NCBI RefSeq assembly: GCF_038396635.1
Contig: NZ_CP121687.1
Coordinates: forward strand, 2,320,592-2,384,591
Length of the DNA stretch: 64,000 bases
Reading direction: 5' to 3'
Origin: Defluviitalea saccharophila
GTDB lineage: Bacteria; Bacillota; Clostridia; Lachnospirales; Defluviitaleaceae
Both the position numbers and the translations under genes were made by a program. Every line of letters begins with the position of its first letter. Within the stretch, counting starts at the first letter, position 1. The notes beneath the pieces are model-generated. The model saw only the letters and a program-made list of their open reading frames with translations. It had not been told where the DNA came from and did no database searches. This document shows positions 47,915 through 56,271 of the stretch, piece after piece.

Positions 47915-49555
47915 ATGGAGTCGGAATTTACGAATTTTATTCATGATATTATTGAAAAAGATTTAGAAGAAGGAGTGTACGATAAGGTACATACTCGTTT
48001 TCCCCCAGAACCAAATGGGTATTTACATATAGGCCATGCAAAAGCTATTTGGCTCGATTTTAGCACTGCACAAAAATACAACGGACTTTGTAATTTAAGA
48101 TTTGACGATACGAACCCAACAAAAGAAGATATCGAATATGTAGAATCCATTAAAGAAGACGTAAGATGGTTAGGCTTTGATTGGGAAGACAGACTTTACT
48201 ATGCTTCTTCCTATTTTGATCAGCTTTATGAGTATGCGATTCAGCTGATCAAGCAGGGAGATGCCTATGTGGATGATTTAAGTGCCGATGAAATCAGAGA
48301 ATATAGAGGAACTTTAACAGAGCCCGGAAAAGACAGTCCTTATAGAAATCGTTCTGTAGAAGAAAATTTAGACCTGTTTATCCGAATGAAAAACGGAGAG
48401 TTCCCTGACGGTTCAAGGGTTCTTCGTGCTAAAATAGATATGAGCTCTCCAAACCTTAATATGAGAGACCCGGTTATTTATCGTATTGCCCATACCTCTC
48501 ATCACACAACCGGAGATAAATGGTGCATTTATCCTATGTATGACTATGCCCACCCAATATCCGATGCGATTGAAGGGATTACTCATTCCATTTGTACATT
48601 AGAATTTGAAGACCACAGACCTTTATACAATTGGGTTTTAGAGAAGCTAGGCTTTAAAAATCCTCCTAAACAAATCGAATTTGCAAGACTGGAAGTAACC
48701 AATATGGTGACAAGCAAGAGAAAGCTTCGCCAATTAGTCGAAGAAAAATTTGTTGACGGCTGGGATGACCCAAGAATGCCCACTATATCGGGATTAAGAA
48801 GAAGAGGATATACCCCTGAAGCTCTAAAAGATTTTTGTCTTAGAACCGGTGTTGCAAAAAGCAAAGGTACTGTTGATATTGCACTCTTAGAACACTGTAT
48901 TCGTGAGGATTTAAAACTAAAAGAACCAAGAATCATGGCGGTATTAGATCCTCTTAAAGTAGTCATTACCAATTATCCTGAGGGACAAATTGAAATGCTT
49001 GAGGTAGAAAATAACCCTGAAAATCCTGAAATGGGTACGAGACAAGTACCTTTCTCCCGAGTGATTTATATTGAGCGGGACGATTTCATGGAAGATCCTC
49101 CTAAAAAATTCTTCCGTCTGTCTCCAGGAAAAGAAGTAAGACTTAAAAATGCCTATTTCATTAAATGTGAAGAAGTTATTAAAGATGAAAAGACAGGAGA
49201 AATTATAGAACTTCGCTGTACCTATGACCCAGCAACAAAAAGCGGAAGCGGCTTTGAAGGAAGAAAAGTAAAAGGAACCTTGCATTGGGTTTCAGCGGAT
49301 CATGGCATTAACGCTGAGGTAAGATTGTATGATTATTTATATATAGTAGATGAAGCCGGGGGAGAGCCAAAACTAAATCCCGATTCTCTTAAGATTTTAA
49401 AGAACTGTATTATTGAACCTTCTATAGCAGAGGCAAAACCGGGAGATAAATTCCAGTTTTTAAGACACGGTTATTTCTGCATTGATACAAAAAATACTAC
49501 AGAAGAGAATTTAGTAATCAACCGTATCGTGTCTTTAAGAAGTTCCTGGAAGTAG
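47915..49555 (+). CDS. glnS: Glutaminyl-tRNA synthetase
   Basis: Charges tRNA-Gln with glutamine. A 546-residue class I synthetase with [16 protein letters not shown] (HIGH at residues 38-41), the GlnRS-type VRWLGFDWE and [19 protein letters not shown], and a KMSKS loop read here as VTSKRKL instead of the common VMSKRKL. The C-terminal anticodon-binding beta-barrels are complete. In GlnRS versus GluRS terms the sequence is clearly GlnRS. AAGGAGGA precedes the ATG; no T-box leader is visible. It is the last host gene before the mobile element. Confidence 0.95.
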   Translation: MESEFTNFIHDIIEKDLEEGVYDKVHTRFPPEPNGYLHIGHAKAIWLDFSTAQKYNGLCNLRFDDTNPTKEDIEYVESIKEDVRWLGFDWEDRLYYASSYFDQLYEYAIQLIKQGDAYVDDLSADEIREYRGTLTEPGKDSPYRNRSVEENLDLFIRMKNGEFPDGSRVLRAKIDMSSPNLNMRDPVIYRIAHTSHHTTGDKWCIYPMYDYAHPISDAIEGITHSICTLEFEDHRPLYNWVLEKLGFKNPPKQIEFARLEVTNMVTSKRKLRQLVEEKFVDGWDDPRMPTISGLRRRGYTPEALKDFCLRTGVAKSKGTVDIALLEHCIREDLKLKEPRIMAVLDPLKVVITNYPEGQIEMLEVENNPENPEMGTRQVPFSRVIYIERDDFMEDPPKKFFRLSPGKEVRLKNAYFIKCEEVIKDEKTGEIIELRCTYDPATKSGSGFEGRKVKGTLHWVSADHGINAEVRLYDYLYIVDEAGGEPKLNPDSLKILKNCIIEPSIAEAKPGDKFQFLRHGYFCIDTKNTTEENLVINRIVSLRSSWK

Positions 49556-49636
49556 TAGATTTACGAAAGAAAAACAGTTTCCCTTTGGCGGGTGTTCATA
49601 AGGATACTTTGTGAACCGCCTAAAAATGCGGGGTAT

Positions 49637-49668
49637 AAGGCGGACAGTTTCGGCTGTCCGCCTTTTGC
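49637..49668. terminator. Terminator between glnS and the recombinase gene
   Basis: AAGGCGGACAG (49637-49647) pairs with CTGTCCGCCTT (49654-49664), loop TTTCGG, followed by TTTGC. G+C-rich stem, probably the element's own; in minus-strand reading it lies directly after the recombinase stop. Confidence 0.75.
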
Positions 49669-49674
49669 TATGCC

Positions 49675-51378
49675 TTAAATTGCAGCTGGCAGTTCATCAT
49701 CAAACAGCATTTCATCATCCATTCCATAGAATTCTTCCATAGATGGAATGTCATATTCCTCTTTGACATCGTTCAGCATCCCAATATCACGGTAGTAAAT
49801 CCAGATATCCTGCGGAGCAGTACGGGAGTATTTCTCAGCCTTTTCACCCACCACAACTTTGGCAATAAACATGCGGAGCAGTTCCGGTGTCAGCTCGGTA
49901 AGGTCGGTATACTTCTTTGCCTTTTCAATAAACCTGTCTACATTGGTAAGGGAATTTTTGAGCTTATCCACTCTCACTTCGGCCTTTGGCATACGTTCCC
50001 GTAAGGCTTTTTGCTCTACGGTGTACTCATCGGACAGGGTTCGGTAATGCTCATCGGGTATACGCCCCAGCACATTGTCCTCGTAGAGCCGTTTGAAAAG
50101 TGCGGTAAGCTCCAAATCTCTTTTTCGCATAGTCTCCAGTTCTTTTTGCAGCGCAGTAATTTCCTTCCTCGTATCAGCAGTGTTTTTGCGGTTGATGCAC
50201 TCCGCAAACAGCGCTTCGTCCTGTCTTGCAAAGTGGGTGACACGCTTCAGGTCATCCAAAATTACCGCTGCAAGCTGACTTTCCCGGATGTAGTGGGCGG
50301 AGCAGGTTTCCTTGCCATACTTCTTGTATGTGGAGCAGGCGAAATTGTTCTTGCTTTCGTCCATGGTATGGGCACGGTACAAAATTAAAGGCTTTCCGCA
50401 ATCAGCGCAGAAGACCAGTCCCGAGTAAGGGTTAGGGTCCTCCATGTTTTTTCTCGGACGCTTTTTGTGCTCGCGAACCGCATGGGTAATATCCCAGATT
50501 TCTTGGTCCATGATGCTCTCATGGGTGTTTTCAAACCTCAGCCATTCAGATTCTGGGCGGATAATCTGCTTTTTGTTTTTGTAAGATGCAGTGGTATGCT
50601 TCATGCTGACCGTGTGCCCGAGATAGGTTTCATCGTTTAAAATATTGACGATGGAACTATCCCTCCACCGATAAGGTCTGGTGGTATCCAAGTTCGTCAA
50701 TGCCACTCCGGTTTGATTAAAATAGTAGTTACTCGGATTTGCCACCTGCTCTTCGGTGAGCTGCCTTGCGATTTGCTTGGGGCCTCTACCCTCGGCGCAC
50801 AGCTTGAAAATGTGCCTAACCACCTCGGCGGCTTCTGGATCGGGAACAATCTTTTTGGGATTGCTCTCGTCTTTTTTGTACCCATAGGGCGGCCTTGTTC
50901 CAACCCGTTCTCCGCGCTCAGCCTGTGCTCTCTTCACCGACCGAATCTTTTTACTGCAGTCTTTTGCGTAAAAATCATTGAATAAGTTCCGGAACGGAGC
51001 AAAATCGTTGTCCCCATAGAGCGTGTCCACCGCATCATTGATCGCAATGAAACGAACATTGTTGTTGGGGAAAGTATGCTCCATGAGAAAGCCGGTTTGC
51101 AAATAATCCCTGCCGAGTCGGCTCATATCCTTGACAATCAAGGTTTCCACCTGCCCGCTTTCAATCAGCTCCATGATCTCATTCCACGAGGGACGGTTGA
51201 AGTTTGTTCCACTGAAACCGTCATCGAACAGAAAACGAATATTCTCGAAGCCCTTTTCTTCTGCATACTTTGTGAGGATCAACCGCTGATTTTGAATGCT
51301 ATTGCTTTCGCCCTCCCGGTCATCCTCCTGGCTCAGTCTGCCGTACAATATGGTATATTTTTCGTCGTTTGCCATCAT
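49675..51378 (-). CDS. Large serine recombinase (TnpX/DUF4368 type)
   Basis: Integrates and excises the element. The 567-residue protein has the resolvase catalytic domain with nucleophile Ser16 in LYGRLSQEDD, the Arg-rich SRLGRDYLQTG motif, a recombinase domain (VGTRPPYGYKKD), a zinc ribbon (FCADCGKPL ... ACSTYKKYGKETC), a coiled-coil (about 400-500) and a DUF4368-like end. I start it at 51378, where AAAGGAGGA lies about 9-12 bases upstream; the longer in-frame reading lacks such a site. Tn4451-type TnpX is the best studied relative; it targets sites with a GA dinucleotide. Confidence 0.95.
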   Translation of the reverse strand: MMANDEKYTILYGRLSQEDDREGESNSIQNQRLILTKYAEEKGFENIRFLFDDGFSGTNFNRPSWNEIMELIESGQVETLIVKDMSRLGRDYLQTGFLMEHTFPNNNVRFIAINDAVDTLYGDNDFAPFRNLFNDFYAKDCSKKIRSVKRAQAERGERVGTRPPYGYKKDESNPKKIVPDPEAAEVVRHIFKLCAEGRGPKQIARQLTEEQVANPSNYYFNQTGVALTNLDTTRPYRWRDSSIVNILNDETYLGHTVSMKHTTASYKNKKQIIRPESEWLRFENTHESIMDQEIWDITHAVREHKKRPRKNMEDPNPYSGLVFCADCGKPLILYRAHTMDESKNNFACSTYKKYGKETCSAHYIRESQLAAVILDDLKRVTHFARQDEALFAECINRKNTADTRKEITALQKELETMRKRDLELTALFKRLYEDNVLGRIPDEHYRTLSDEYTVEQKALRERMPKAEVRVDKLKNSLTNVDRFIEKAKKYTDLTELTPELLRMFIAKVVVGEKAEKYSRTAPQDIWIYYRDIGMLNDVKEEYDIPSMEEFYGMDDEMLFDDELPAAI

Positions 51379-51450
51379 ATAAAAATCCTCCTTTTTGTTG
51401 TGGCAAACTGAATACGGTAACCAAAGCATACCGCAACAGGTTCCACAAGT

Positions 51451-51753
51451 CTACTGAAATCGAGCTTTTTTAAGCGCTTTTTCGAGGTCGTTTTCAATCA
51501 CCGAAAGCATCTTTTTCGTGGGGGTTGAGGCACTTCTTACGGGGAAGACAGAATGCACCCGGAACACTCTGTCCTCTACCACCATATCCCGCTCAATGGT
51601 ATGGGAGGTTTCATCTGTGTAAACAAAGCTGTCTGCAAAGGTACGGTGAGAGGTACCCTCGCTGTCGCTTTGCCAAATGATATCGGCGGTTTCGTAAGCG
51701 CCGAGGATATTGGTTTTCAGATAATGCTGTGCCGCTAATTTTTCGTTTGTCAT
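51451..51753 (-). CDS. TnpW-like transposon-encoded small protein
   Basis: A 100-residue protein with no sure family. The second half (MVVEDRVFRVHSVFPVRSAS then TPTKKMLSVIENDL) has the pattern of TnpW, the short protein of unknown function next to recombinases in clostridial elements: a beta-strand pair, then a helix. AAGGAGA precedes the ATG. It lies 12 bases after the relaxase gene and before the recombinase gene on the same strand. Confidence 0.55.
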   Translation of the reverse strand: MTNEKLAAQHYLKTNILGAYETADIIWQSDSEGTSHRTFADSFVYTDETSHTIERDMVVEDRVFRVHSVFPVRSASTPTKKMLSVIENDLEKALKKARFQ

Positions 51754-51765
51754 ATCGAATCTCCT

Positions 51766-53148
51766 TCACATCTTCATTTCAAAGTCGTGTCCGCTATGGT
51801 CATCTTCCTTTTGACCGATAGCTAATTTTTTCTTTCTACCGGTGTGCTGCTGCGGTTTCGTAGTAGTATCATTTATGGGAACAGAGTTGTCCAACCGTTC
51901 CAAAGAGCGTCCCAGCTGAACCATACTGCCGCCAATGCCAGCAAGATCAGGGGAATGACGATCCACAACGGTGTCCATGTCAGGTGCGGTAGTTGCAGCT
52001 TCGGCAGAGAAAAATTCTTCTCTTTCTGTTTCCCAGCCTGTGACAACATCTGCTGTATCTGCAGCAGGCTTTTGCTGATTTGCTCCAGCTCCGACTTTGT
52101 GGGCAGACAATTTAGCTGGGTGTGTAACGACTCGTTCCGTACCTGTATGGCATGGAGCTGCTTCTCCAAATCTTCGATCCCATCCCAAATCAGCCCTTGA
52201 TTGTAGAACAGGTTGTCCAGCTTTTCCTGTGTCAGAGAGCAAGACAGGCTGCTCTGCAATGGCTGCTGGGGAATCGGTTCGACTGGCTGCGTGCCTGCGT
52301 TCCGCTGCTTCAATTCTTCTAAGCTCAAATTCACGCTCCATCATCTCCTTTAAATAGCGGTTGTCATGAAGCTTGATATCCCGGCAGGACATGGTGTTTG
52401 GGCAGGTGTAGGTGATGTATTTTCTGCTGCTTTCCCACCGAATTGAGTAGCCTTGTCGTTCCATATTTTTAATGAACTCTGCTTTTGTGCCGCTGGTTTT
52501 CATCGCCGTATCAATCGTATTCATCAACGAAAACTTCCAGCTCTGTCCCTTGGCGGCGGCGCGGTATTCCCGGGCGGCGAGGCTTTTCGATTTACCGCCG
52601 TTGTATGGCTCAAGGGTGGTCAGCCCATATTGCTGACAAATGTGGTCGGAATATGCCCGAAGCTTTAGTAGTGTTTGGGGGCCTTGGTGCAATTTCTTTC
52701 CTGTTTTAAAGCTGACCGAATTGATAATAAAGTGGGAGTGCAGATGCTCGTTGTCCACATGGGTGGCGATGACAACCTCAAAATCGGGATAATTATCCTC
52801 CGCAAATTTTATGGCAATCTCATGTGCGGTCTTGGGTGATATGGTTTCGCCGTCCTTAAAGGCTTGGTCGTAGTGATAGAACATGGTTTGGTCAGCCTTT
52901 TTGTAGCTGTTCTTGGTTGCCATAAATTCTTGAAAAGCTGTTTCGGGACAGCAGTCTTTGCCAGAGATTAAGCGGATACAGCCGGTCTTATCCGCATCCC
53001 CGGAATAGGTTTGGTAGTTGACGGTGTGGTCACAATTGAATTTCTCCGGTTCAATGCAGACCTTAAAATTCTGCAAAATATATTCAATTTCATTTCGCAT
53101 GGAGAAGGCGTTTTGCTTTTTACAGGGGATGAAGTTGACCGTTGCCAT
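51766..53148 (-). CDS. Relaxase/mobilization nuclease (MOB_P type)
   Basis: Nicks the element at oriT and pilots the strand to the recipient. The 460-residue protein has the relaxase motif HVDNEHLHSH at residues 130-139 (metal-binding histidines) and a Tyr-rich N terminus with the candidate nicking Tyr in NYQTYSG. After residue about 275 the sequence becomes Ala/Thr/Asp-rich and looks disordered; in that stretch a second gene is read in another frame. ATG 53148 shares a base with the mobC stop (TAATG) and has GAGGTGAACC upstream; a few in-frame codons before it are not needed. Confidence 0.92.
   Translation of the reverse strand: MATVNFIPCKKQNAFSMRNEIEYILQNFKVCIEPEKFNCDHTVNYQTYSGDADKTGCIRLISGKDCCPETAFQEFMATKNSYKKADQTMFYHYDQAFKDGETISPKTAHEIAIKFAEDNYPDFEVVIATHVDNEHLHSHFIINSVSFKTGKKLHQGPQTLLKLRAYSDHICQQYGLTTLEPYNGGKSKSLAAREYRAAAKGQSWKFSLMNTIDTAMKTSGTKAEFIKNMERQGYSIRWESSRKYITYTCPNTMSCRDIKLHDNRYLKEMMEREFELRRIEAAERRHAASRTDSPAAIAEQPVLLSDTGKAGQPVLQSRADLGWDRRFGEAAPCHTGTERVVTHPAKLSAHKVGAGANQQKPAADTADVVTGWETEREEFFSAEAATTAPDMDTVVDRHSPDLAGIGGSMVQLGRSLERLDNSVPINDTTTKPQQHTGRKKKLAIGQKEDDHSGHDFEMKM
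51873..52334 (-). CDS. Gene nested in the relaxase gene: coiled-coil protein with a C-terminal membrane helix (MobB-like?)
   Basis: A second reading frame on the relaxase strand, wholly inside the 3' half of that gene. GTG at 52334 is preceded by AAAGGAGA about 10 bases upstream. The 153-residue product starts with SLEELKQRN, has a helical, heptad-like part (LDNLFYNQG ... LEKQLHAIQVRNESLHTQL, then SELEQISKSLLQIQQML) and ends with a clear membrane helix (LWIVIPLILLALAAVWFSW). Leu is mostly CTG or TTG and stop codons are absent for 153 codons, while the relaxase frame here is low-complexity. In IncQ plasmids mobB lies in the same way inside mobA and encodes a membrane protein aiding transfer. 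Same arrangement, no proven homology. Confidence 0.68.
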   Translation of the reverse strand: MNLSLEELKQRNAGTQPVEPIPQQPLQSSLSCSLTQEKLDNLFYNQGLIWDGIEDLEKQLHAIQVRNESLHTQLNCLPTKSELEQISKSLLQIQQMLSQAGKQKEKNFSLPKLQLPHLTWTPLWIVIPLILLALAAVWFSWDALWNGWTTLFP

Positions 53149-53453
53149 TATCGGTTCACCTCGCAAAGTGCGGACAGCTTTTCATAGATACCGCTTAGCT
53201 GTGCCTTGGTTTCGGAGAGATAGACGATATTTATCCTATCCATATTAGCCAGAGTGGTAAGCTGATTGAGGTTTCTGCCGATAGCTTTCAGCTCATTAAT
53301 AAGCTCTTGTACTCCATCTACTACGACAATATCTTTATCGGTTATGGCTCGTTCTAAAAATTCTGTCATGGTAATATGGCCACGCTTGGCTTTTCGTTTC
53401 AGCGTTTGATAGGTGCTTTCGCTGATGCGAAAGGCAAAGGGTTTCTTTTTCAT
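53148..53453 (-). CDS. MobC-like relaxosome accessory protein
   Basis: A 101-residue protein with a ribbon-helix-helix-like start (FAFRISESTYQTLKRKAKRGHITMTEFLERAI) and a C-terminal helix with NELKAIGRNLNQLTTLAN, the usual MobC signature. MobC bends or melts oriT and helps the relaxase. ATG 53453 is chosen for AAAGGAGAA just upstream; a longer reading runs through the oriT palindromes. The stop overlaps the relaxase start. Confidence 0.88.
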   Translation of the reverse strand: MKKKPFAFRISESTYQTLKRKAKRGHITMTEFLERAITDKDIVVVDGVQELINELKAIGRNLNQLTTLANMDRINIVYLSETKAQLSGIYEKLSALCEVNR

Positions 53454-53697
53454 TGGCGGTTCTCCTTTCGATTTTGATTGCGCCAACGGCGCTCTATAAA
53501 GTGGGGTCCGGGGCTTCTGCCCCGAGCGAGCTGTGGCGGGCGTATAGCCCGACGCTCTGCTCGCCTCACCCAAGGGGTGAGAAATGTAGCCGAAACGCCC
53601 TCGTTTTATCTGAAATAAGGACGAATCCGAAGTTGTCCGCAACAGTGGCTCAATTTGCGGGTTTATTCGGGTTAGGTGGAGTTATCCCACTCCGCCG
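53454..53697. other. Candidate origin of transfer (oriT)
   Basis: A 244-base stretch between mobC and the RepA-like gene with several inverted repeats: CGGGGC/GCCCCG (53509-53524, loop TTCT), CGGGC/GCCCG (53537-53551), CTCACCC/GGGTGAG (53565-53581, loop AAG) and a weaker GGAGT/ACTCC (53678-53693). No gene is supported here. An oriT is normally just upstream of mobC/relaxase and made of such repeats beside the nic site; I could not find a published nic consensus by eye. Confidence 0.55.
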
Positions 53698-54645
53698 TCA
53701 ATCTCGCCACACAAAAGTCCTGTTCTCCGAATAATGAATACCGTTTTTATGAAGATGCTCCATGTGCTTGATGATTTTCTTTTTCAGAATTGTAGGGCTG
53801 CAATCGAGATTGAGTTTTTCTATCAGCTCGGTTGCCGTCCCCGTGAAGCTGTCCGCCGATTTTATAAAATTACAGAGAAGAAAAATTTCATCCGGTATGA
53901 TTAGCTGCCCCATTTCAATCGGTTCCAGCAGCTCCCATAAAAATTTGTTCCTGTTGAACTCCAAGAACAATTCCCGCCCCTCGATATCCCTGCCGGTGCA
54001 GATGAGCTTTGCGGTATTTCCAGTTCGCTTATCTTTTTGCAATACAAAGTTTGTATCAGCACCACCAGCAATACCACTGGTGCCCGAAATCATATTGAGC
54101 GGATCAGCATCGCCTGTTTTTCTAAGATGATGTACGAGCAGGATAGCAAGATGGTGACGGTCCGAAATTTGCTTCAGTGCGTTGATGTCATCATAATCGG
54201 AGGCATAGGGATTGACATTTGCGGAAACGGTTTTGCGAACCTTTTGCAGGGTGTCAATCACAATCAGTCCTGTGCCAGGGTGCTCTTTGATAAAGCTTTC
54301 AATTTGGTTTTCCAGACCATGACCGATAGCATCGCTCATAATCGCAAAGTGTAGTGTCGACGGTGCTTCATCGGTAATTTCAAACAGCCTGCTTTGGATA
54401 CGGACGAAGCTGTCCTCTAAACACAGATACAGGACTTTGCTTCGTAGCGTTTCAAATCCCCATACCTTTTCACCCTTTGCCACCTGTAAGCAGATCCACA
54501 GTGCCAGCCAGCTCTTGCCAATTTTCGGTGAGCCTGCCAGCACATGCAGTCCTTCAGGCAGCAAACCGCTGACAATAAATTTCAGCGGCTCCATGGGTGT
54601 GGTCATCAAGGTTTCCGCATCCATGGTTTTTAACTTTCTTGACAT
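53698..54645 (-). CDS. RepA-like AAA ATPase
   Basis: A 315-residue RecA-fold ATPase of the RepA/AAA_25 kind: Walker A GSPKIGKSW (about 38-46), Walker B LIVIDTLQ, LLVHHLRK, and the GTSGIAGGADTNF motif, followed by a winged-helix-like end. Such proteins are hexameric replicative helicases of plasmids and mobile elements, so the excised circle may replicate. AGGAGGAATC lies before the ATG. It is the first gene of the minus-strand mobilization block. Confidence 0.88.
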   Translation of the reverse strand: MSRKLKTMDAETLMTTPMEPLKFIVSGLLPEGLHVLAGSPKIGKSWLALWICLQVAKGEKVWGFETLRSKVLYLCLEDSFVRIQSRLFEITDEAPSTLHFAIMSDAIGHGLENQIESFIKEHPGTGLIVIDTLQKVRKTVSANVNPYASDYDDINALKQISDRHHLAILLVHHLRKTGDADPLNMISGTSGIAGGADTNFVLQKDKRTGNTAKLICTGRDIEGRELFLEFNRNKFLWELLEPIEMGQLIIPDEIFLLCNFIKSADSFTGTATELIEKLNLDCSPTILKKKIIKHMEHLHKNGIHYSENRTFVWRD

Positions 54646-54699
54646 TTGTGATTCCTCCTCTTAATTCAATTTGCTTTAAAAGGTGCAATAAATCGAATA

Positions 54700-55902
54700 T
54701 TGAAAACTTCTATTCCTTGTGATACCATTGTCCTATATCCAGAAACAGAAATACACAGCGAATCGCAGAAACGCTGGTTTGAGGAAAATCGATTATTTGC
54801 GAGAGGAGCGCCTATGGAACAATATCCACTGATCAAAGTTTTCGAGGGAAGCGATAAGCTGTTTTACTCCATGGCTTATGCCTATCCGGACAAGGTGACT
54901 CAGTACGCGCATAAGTTTATTGGAAATGGACTGATTGAATTTGTGGAAATGGATTTCGAGAAATACACAACATTGCTCACCGAAACGAAAGCCATTCCGC
55001 TCATTATGGAAAATTACCAGTCAATCAGAAACAAAATATTTGATGTTGCGGAAACCATTGCAGACAAGCACCGCTATGTTTATTTCTTTTTAGTGGGCTT
55101 ACTGAACAACATTTTGAAAGAACCCATTCATGCCAAAAACGAATTTGAGGCCGCCTTGCTCAGACCGCTTACAACCTGCATCGATGAATTGGAACACATT
55201 TTAGAGCTACAGGAGGTATGCACGAAAGCGGTTACCACCTGTTTAGATAAAGAAAGCCACTCGGACAAGGAAATGTCCCAGCGGCTTTGTGAGTTTGTAT
55301 CGGAGTACCCCGGCTTTGCCGAGGTTGCTGTGAAAATAAAATACGAGTTGCTGCCGAAGAAAAATGGCAAGGTGGATATGGATACGCTTAAGGATATCCA
55401 TGATTGGAATCTACGGGAAACAGACGAGCTTTTGGAAATCATGCACCAAGATGGCGAGGGCGTCAGTCTGATGCCATACTATTTATTTGAGTATTTGGAT
55501 GAGCTGCTTTATTTTGAGTTTACCGAAATGCTGAAAAATGCACGGTTCGTTAAGCGTTGCAAACTGTGTAGTCGCTATTTTGTGTTGACCGATAAACGTA
55601 AGCGGGATTTTTGCGACCGGCCTTATAACGGCAATCGCACCTGCAAACAGGTTGGAGCAAAGCTGTTTTATGATCAGGGCATGCAGGGAAACGATTATTT
55701 GCTCGCTTTCCTGACCGAGTACAACAAGGTGTACTCTCGCCGTTACCGTGCGGACGGTAAATTGCCAGAAGAGTTTAGCGGCAAGGACATGTCCTTGGAG
55801 AAATTCTCCAAGTGGGCAAAGATGGCACGTCAGGCTCGAAGTGATTACCTTGATGGGAAAATTACGGGAGAAGAAATGCTGGAGAAAATTAAAATGGAAT
55901 AA
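54700..55902 (+). CDS. DUF6076-like protein of mobile elements
   Basis: A protein of up to 400 residues often found beside relaxase and RepA genes in clostridial elements, function unknown. No membrane helix. The centre is helical and acidic; at about 285-315 it has a zinc-finger-like cysteine set (CKLCSRYFV, DFCDRP, NRTCKQVG). The TTG start at 54700 has only a weak AAAGGTG upstream; the ATG at 54814 (MEQYPLIK) has GAGAGGAG at a good distance and would give 362 residues. Which one is used is open. It diverges from the RepA-like gene, 54 bases away, so the promoters face each other there. Confidence 0.68.
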   Translation: MKTSIPCDTIVLYPETEIHSESQKRWFEENRLFARGAPMEQYPLIKVFEGSDKLFYSMAYAYPDKVTQYAHKFIGNGLIEFVEMDFEKYTTLLTETKAIPLIMENYQSIRNKIFDVAETIADKHRYVYFFLVGLLNNILKEPIHAKNEFEAALLRPLTTCIDELEHILELQEVCTKAVTTCLDKESHSDKEMSQRLCEFVSEYPGFAEVAVKIKYELLPKKNGKVDMDTLKDIHDWNLRETDELLEIMHQDGEGVSLMPYYLFEYLDELLYFEFTEMLKNARFVKRCKLCSRYFVLTDKRKRDFCDRPYNGNRTCKQVGAKLFYDQGMQGNDYLLAFLTEYNKVYSRRYRADGKLPEEFSGKDMSLEKFSKWAKMARQARSDYLDGKITGEEMLEKIKME

Positions 55903-56061
55903 TAATTTATTAAAATTTGCAAGGCAATTATTGGGGAGCCATATTCGCTAAACAACTAAATACTACATAAAACTACAATAGAGATTGCTTTTATGCCTTG
56001 TCTGGAGTATCATTATCACATGATTAGTCATATGCCTTTGAAAGAAAGCGAGGTGCTTGCC

Positions 56062-56271
56062 GTGCCAGAAAACAACACTCAATACAGATGGATATCCCTG
56101 CAAGAGGTCTGCGGTTATCTTGGCGTGAAGCGCCATACCATTATGCGATGGATTGAGCAGCGCGGTATGCCCGCATCCAAGGTGGGAAAGCTCTGGCGTT
56201 TCAAAACTGCCGACATTGACGAATGGGTTAAAAAAGGCGGAGCCTCCGATGAGCAGGAGGTTATCAAATGA
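56062..56271 (+). CDS. Excisionase-like helix-turn-helix protein
   Basis: From the GTG at 56062 a 69-residue MerR-like/excisionase DNA-binding domain: WISLQEVCGYLGVKRHTIMRWIEQRGMPA then GKLWRFKTADIDEWVKKGG. GAGGTG is 7 bases before GTG; an in-frame ATG at 56032 is the alternative, and a longer reading to 55993 is less likely. It can be the element's Xis or a transcription factor; the stop overlaps the start of the next gene as ATGA, so the two are translated together, which fits a regulator pair. Confidence 0.75.
   Translation: MPENNTQYRWISLQEVCGYLGVKRHTIMRWIEQRGMPASKVGKLWRFKTADIDEWVKKGGASDEQEVIK

Noticed and set aside
53454..53642. N-terminal extension of MobC by 63 codons
   Set aside because: It reads through the palindromes of the oriT candidate; the ATG at 53453 has AAAGGAGAA directly upstream and begins the conserved domain.
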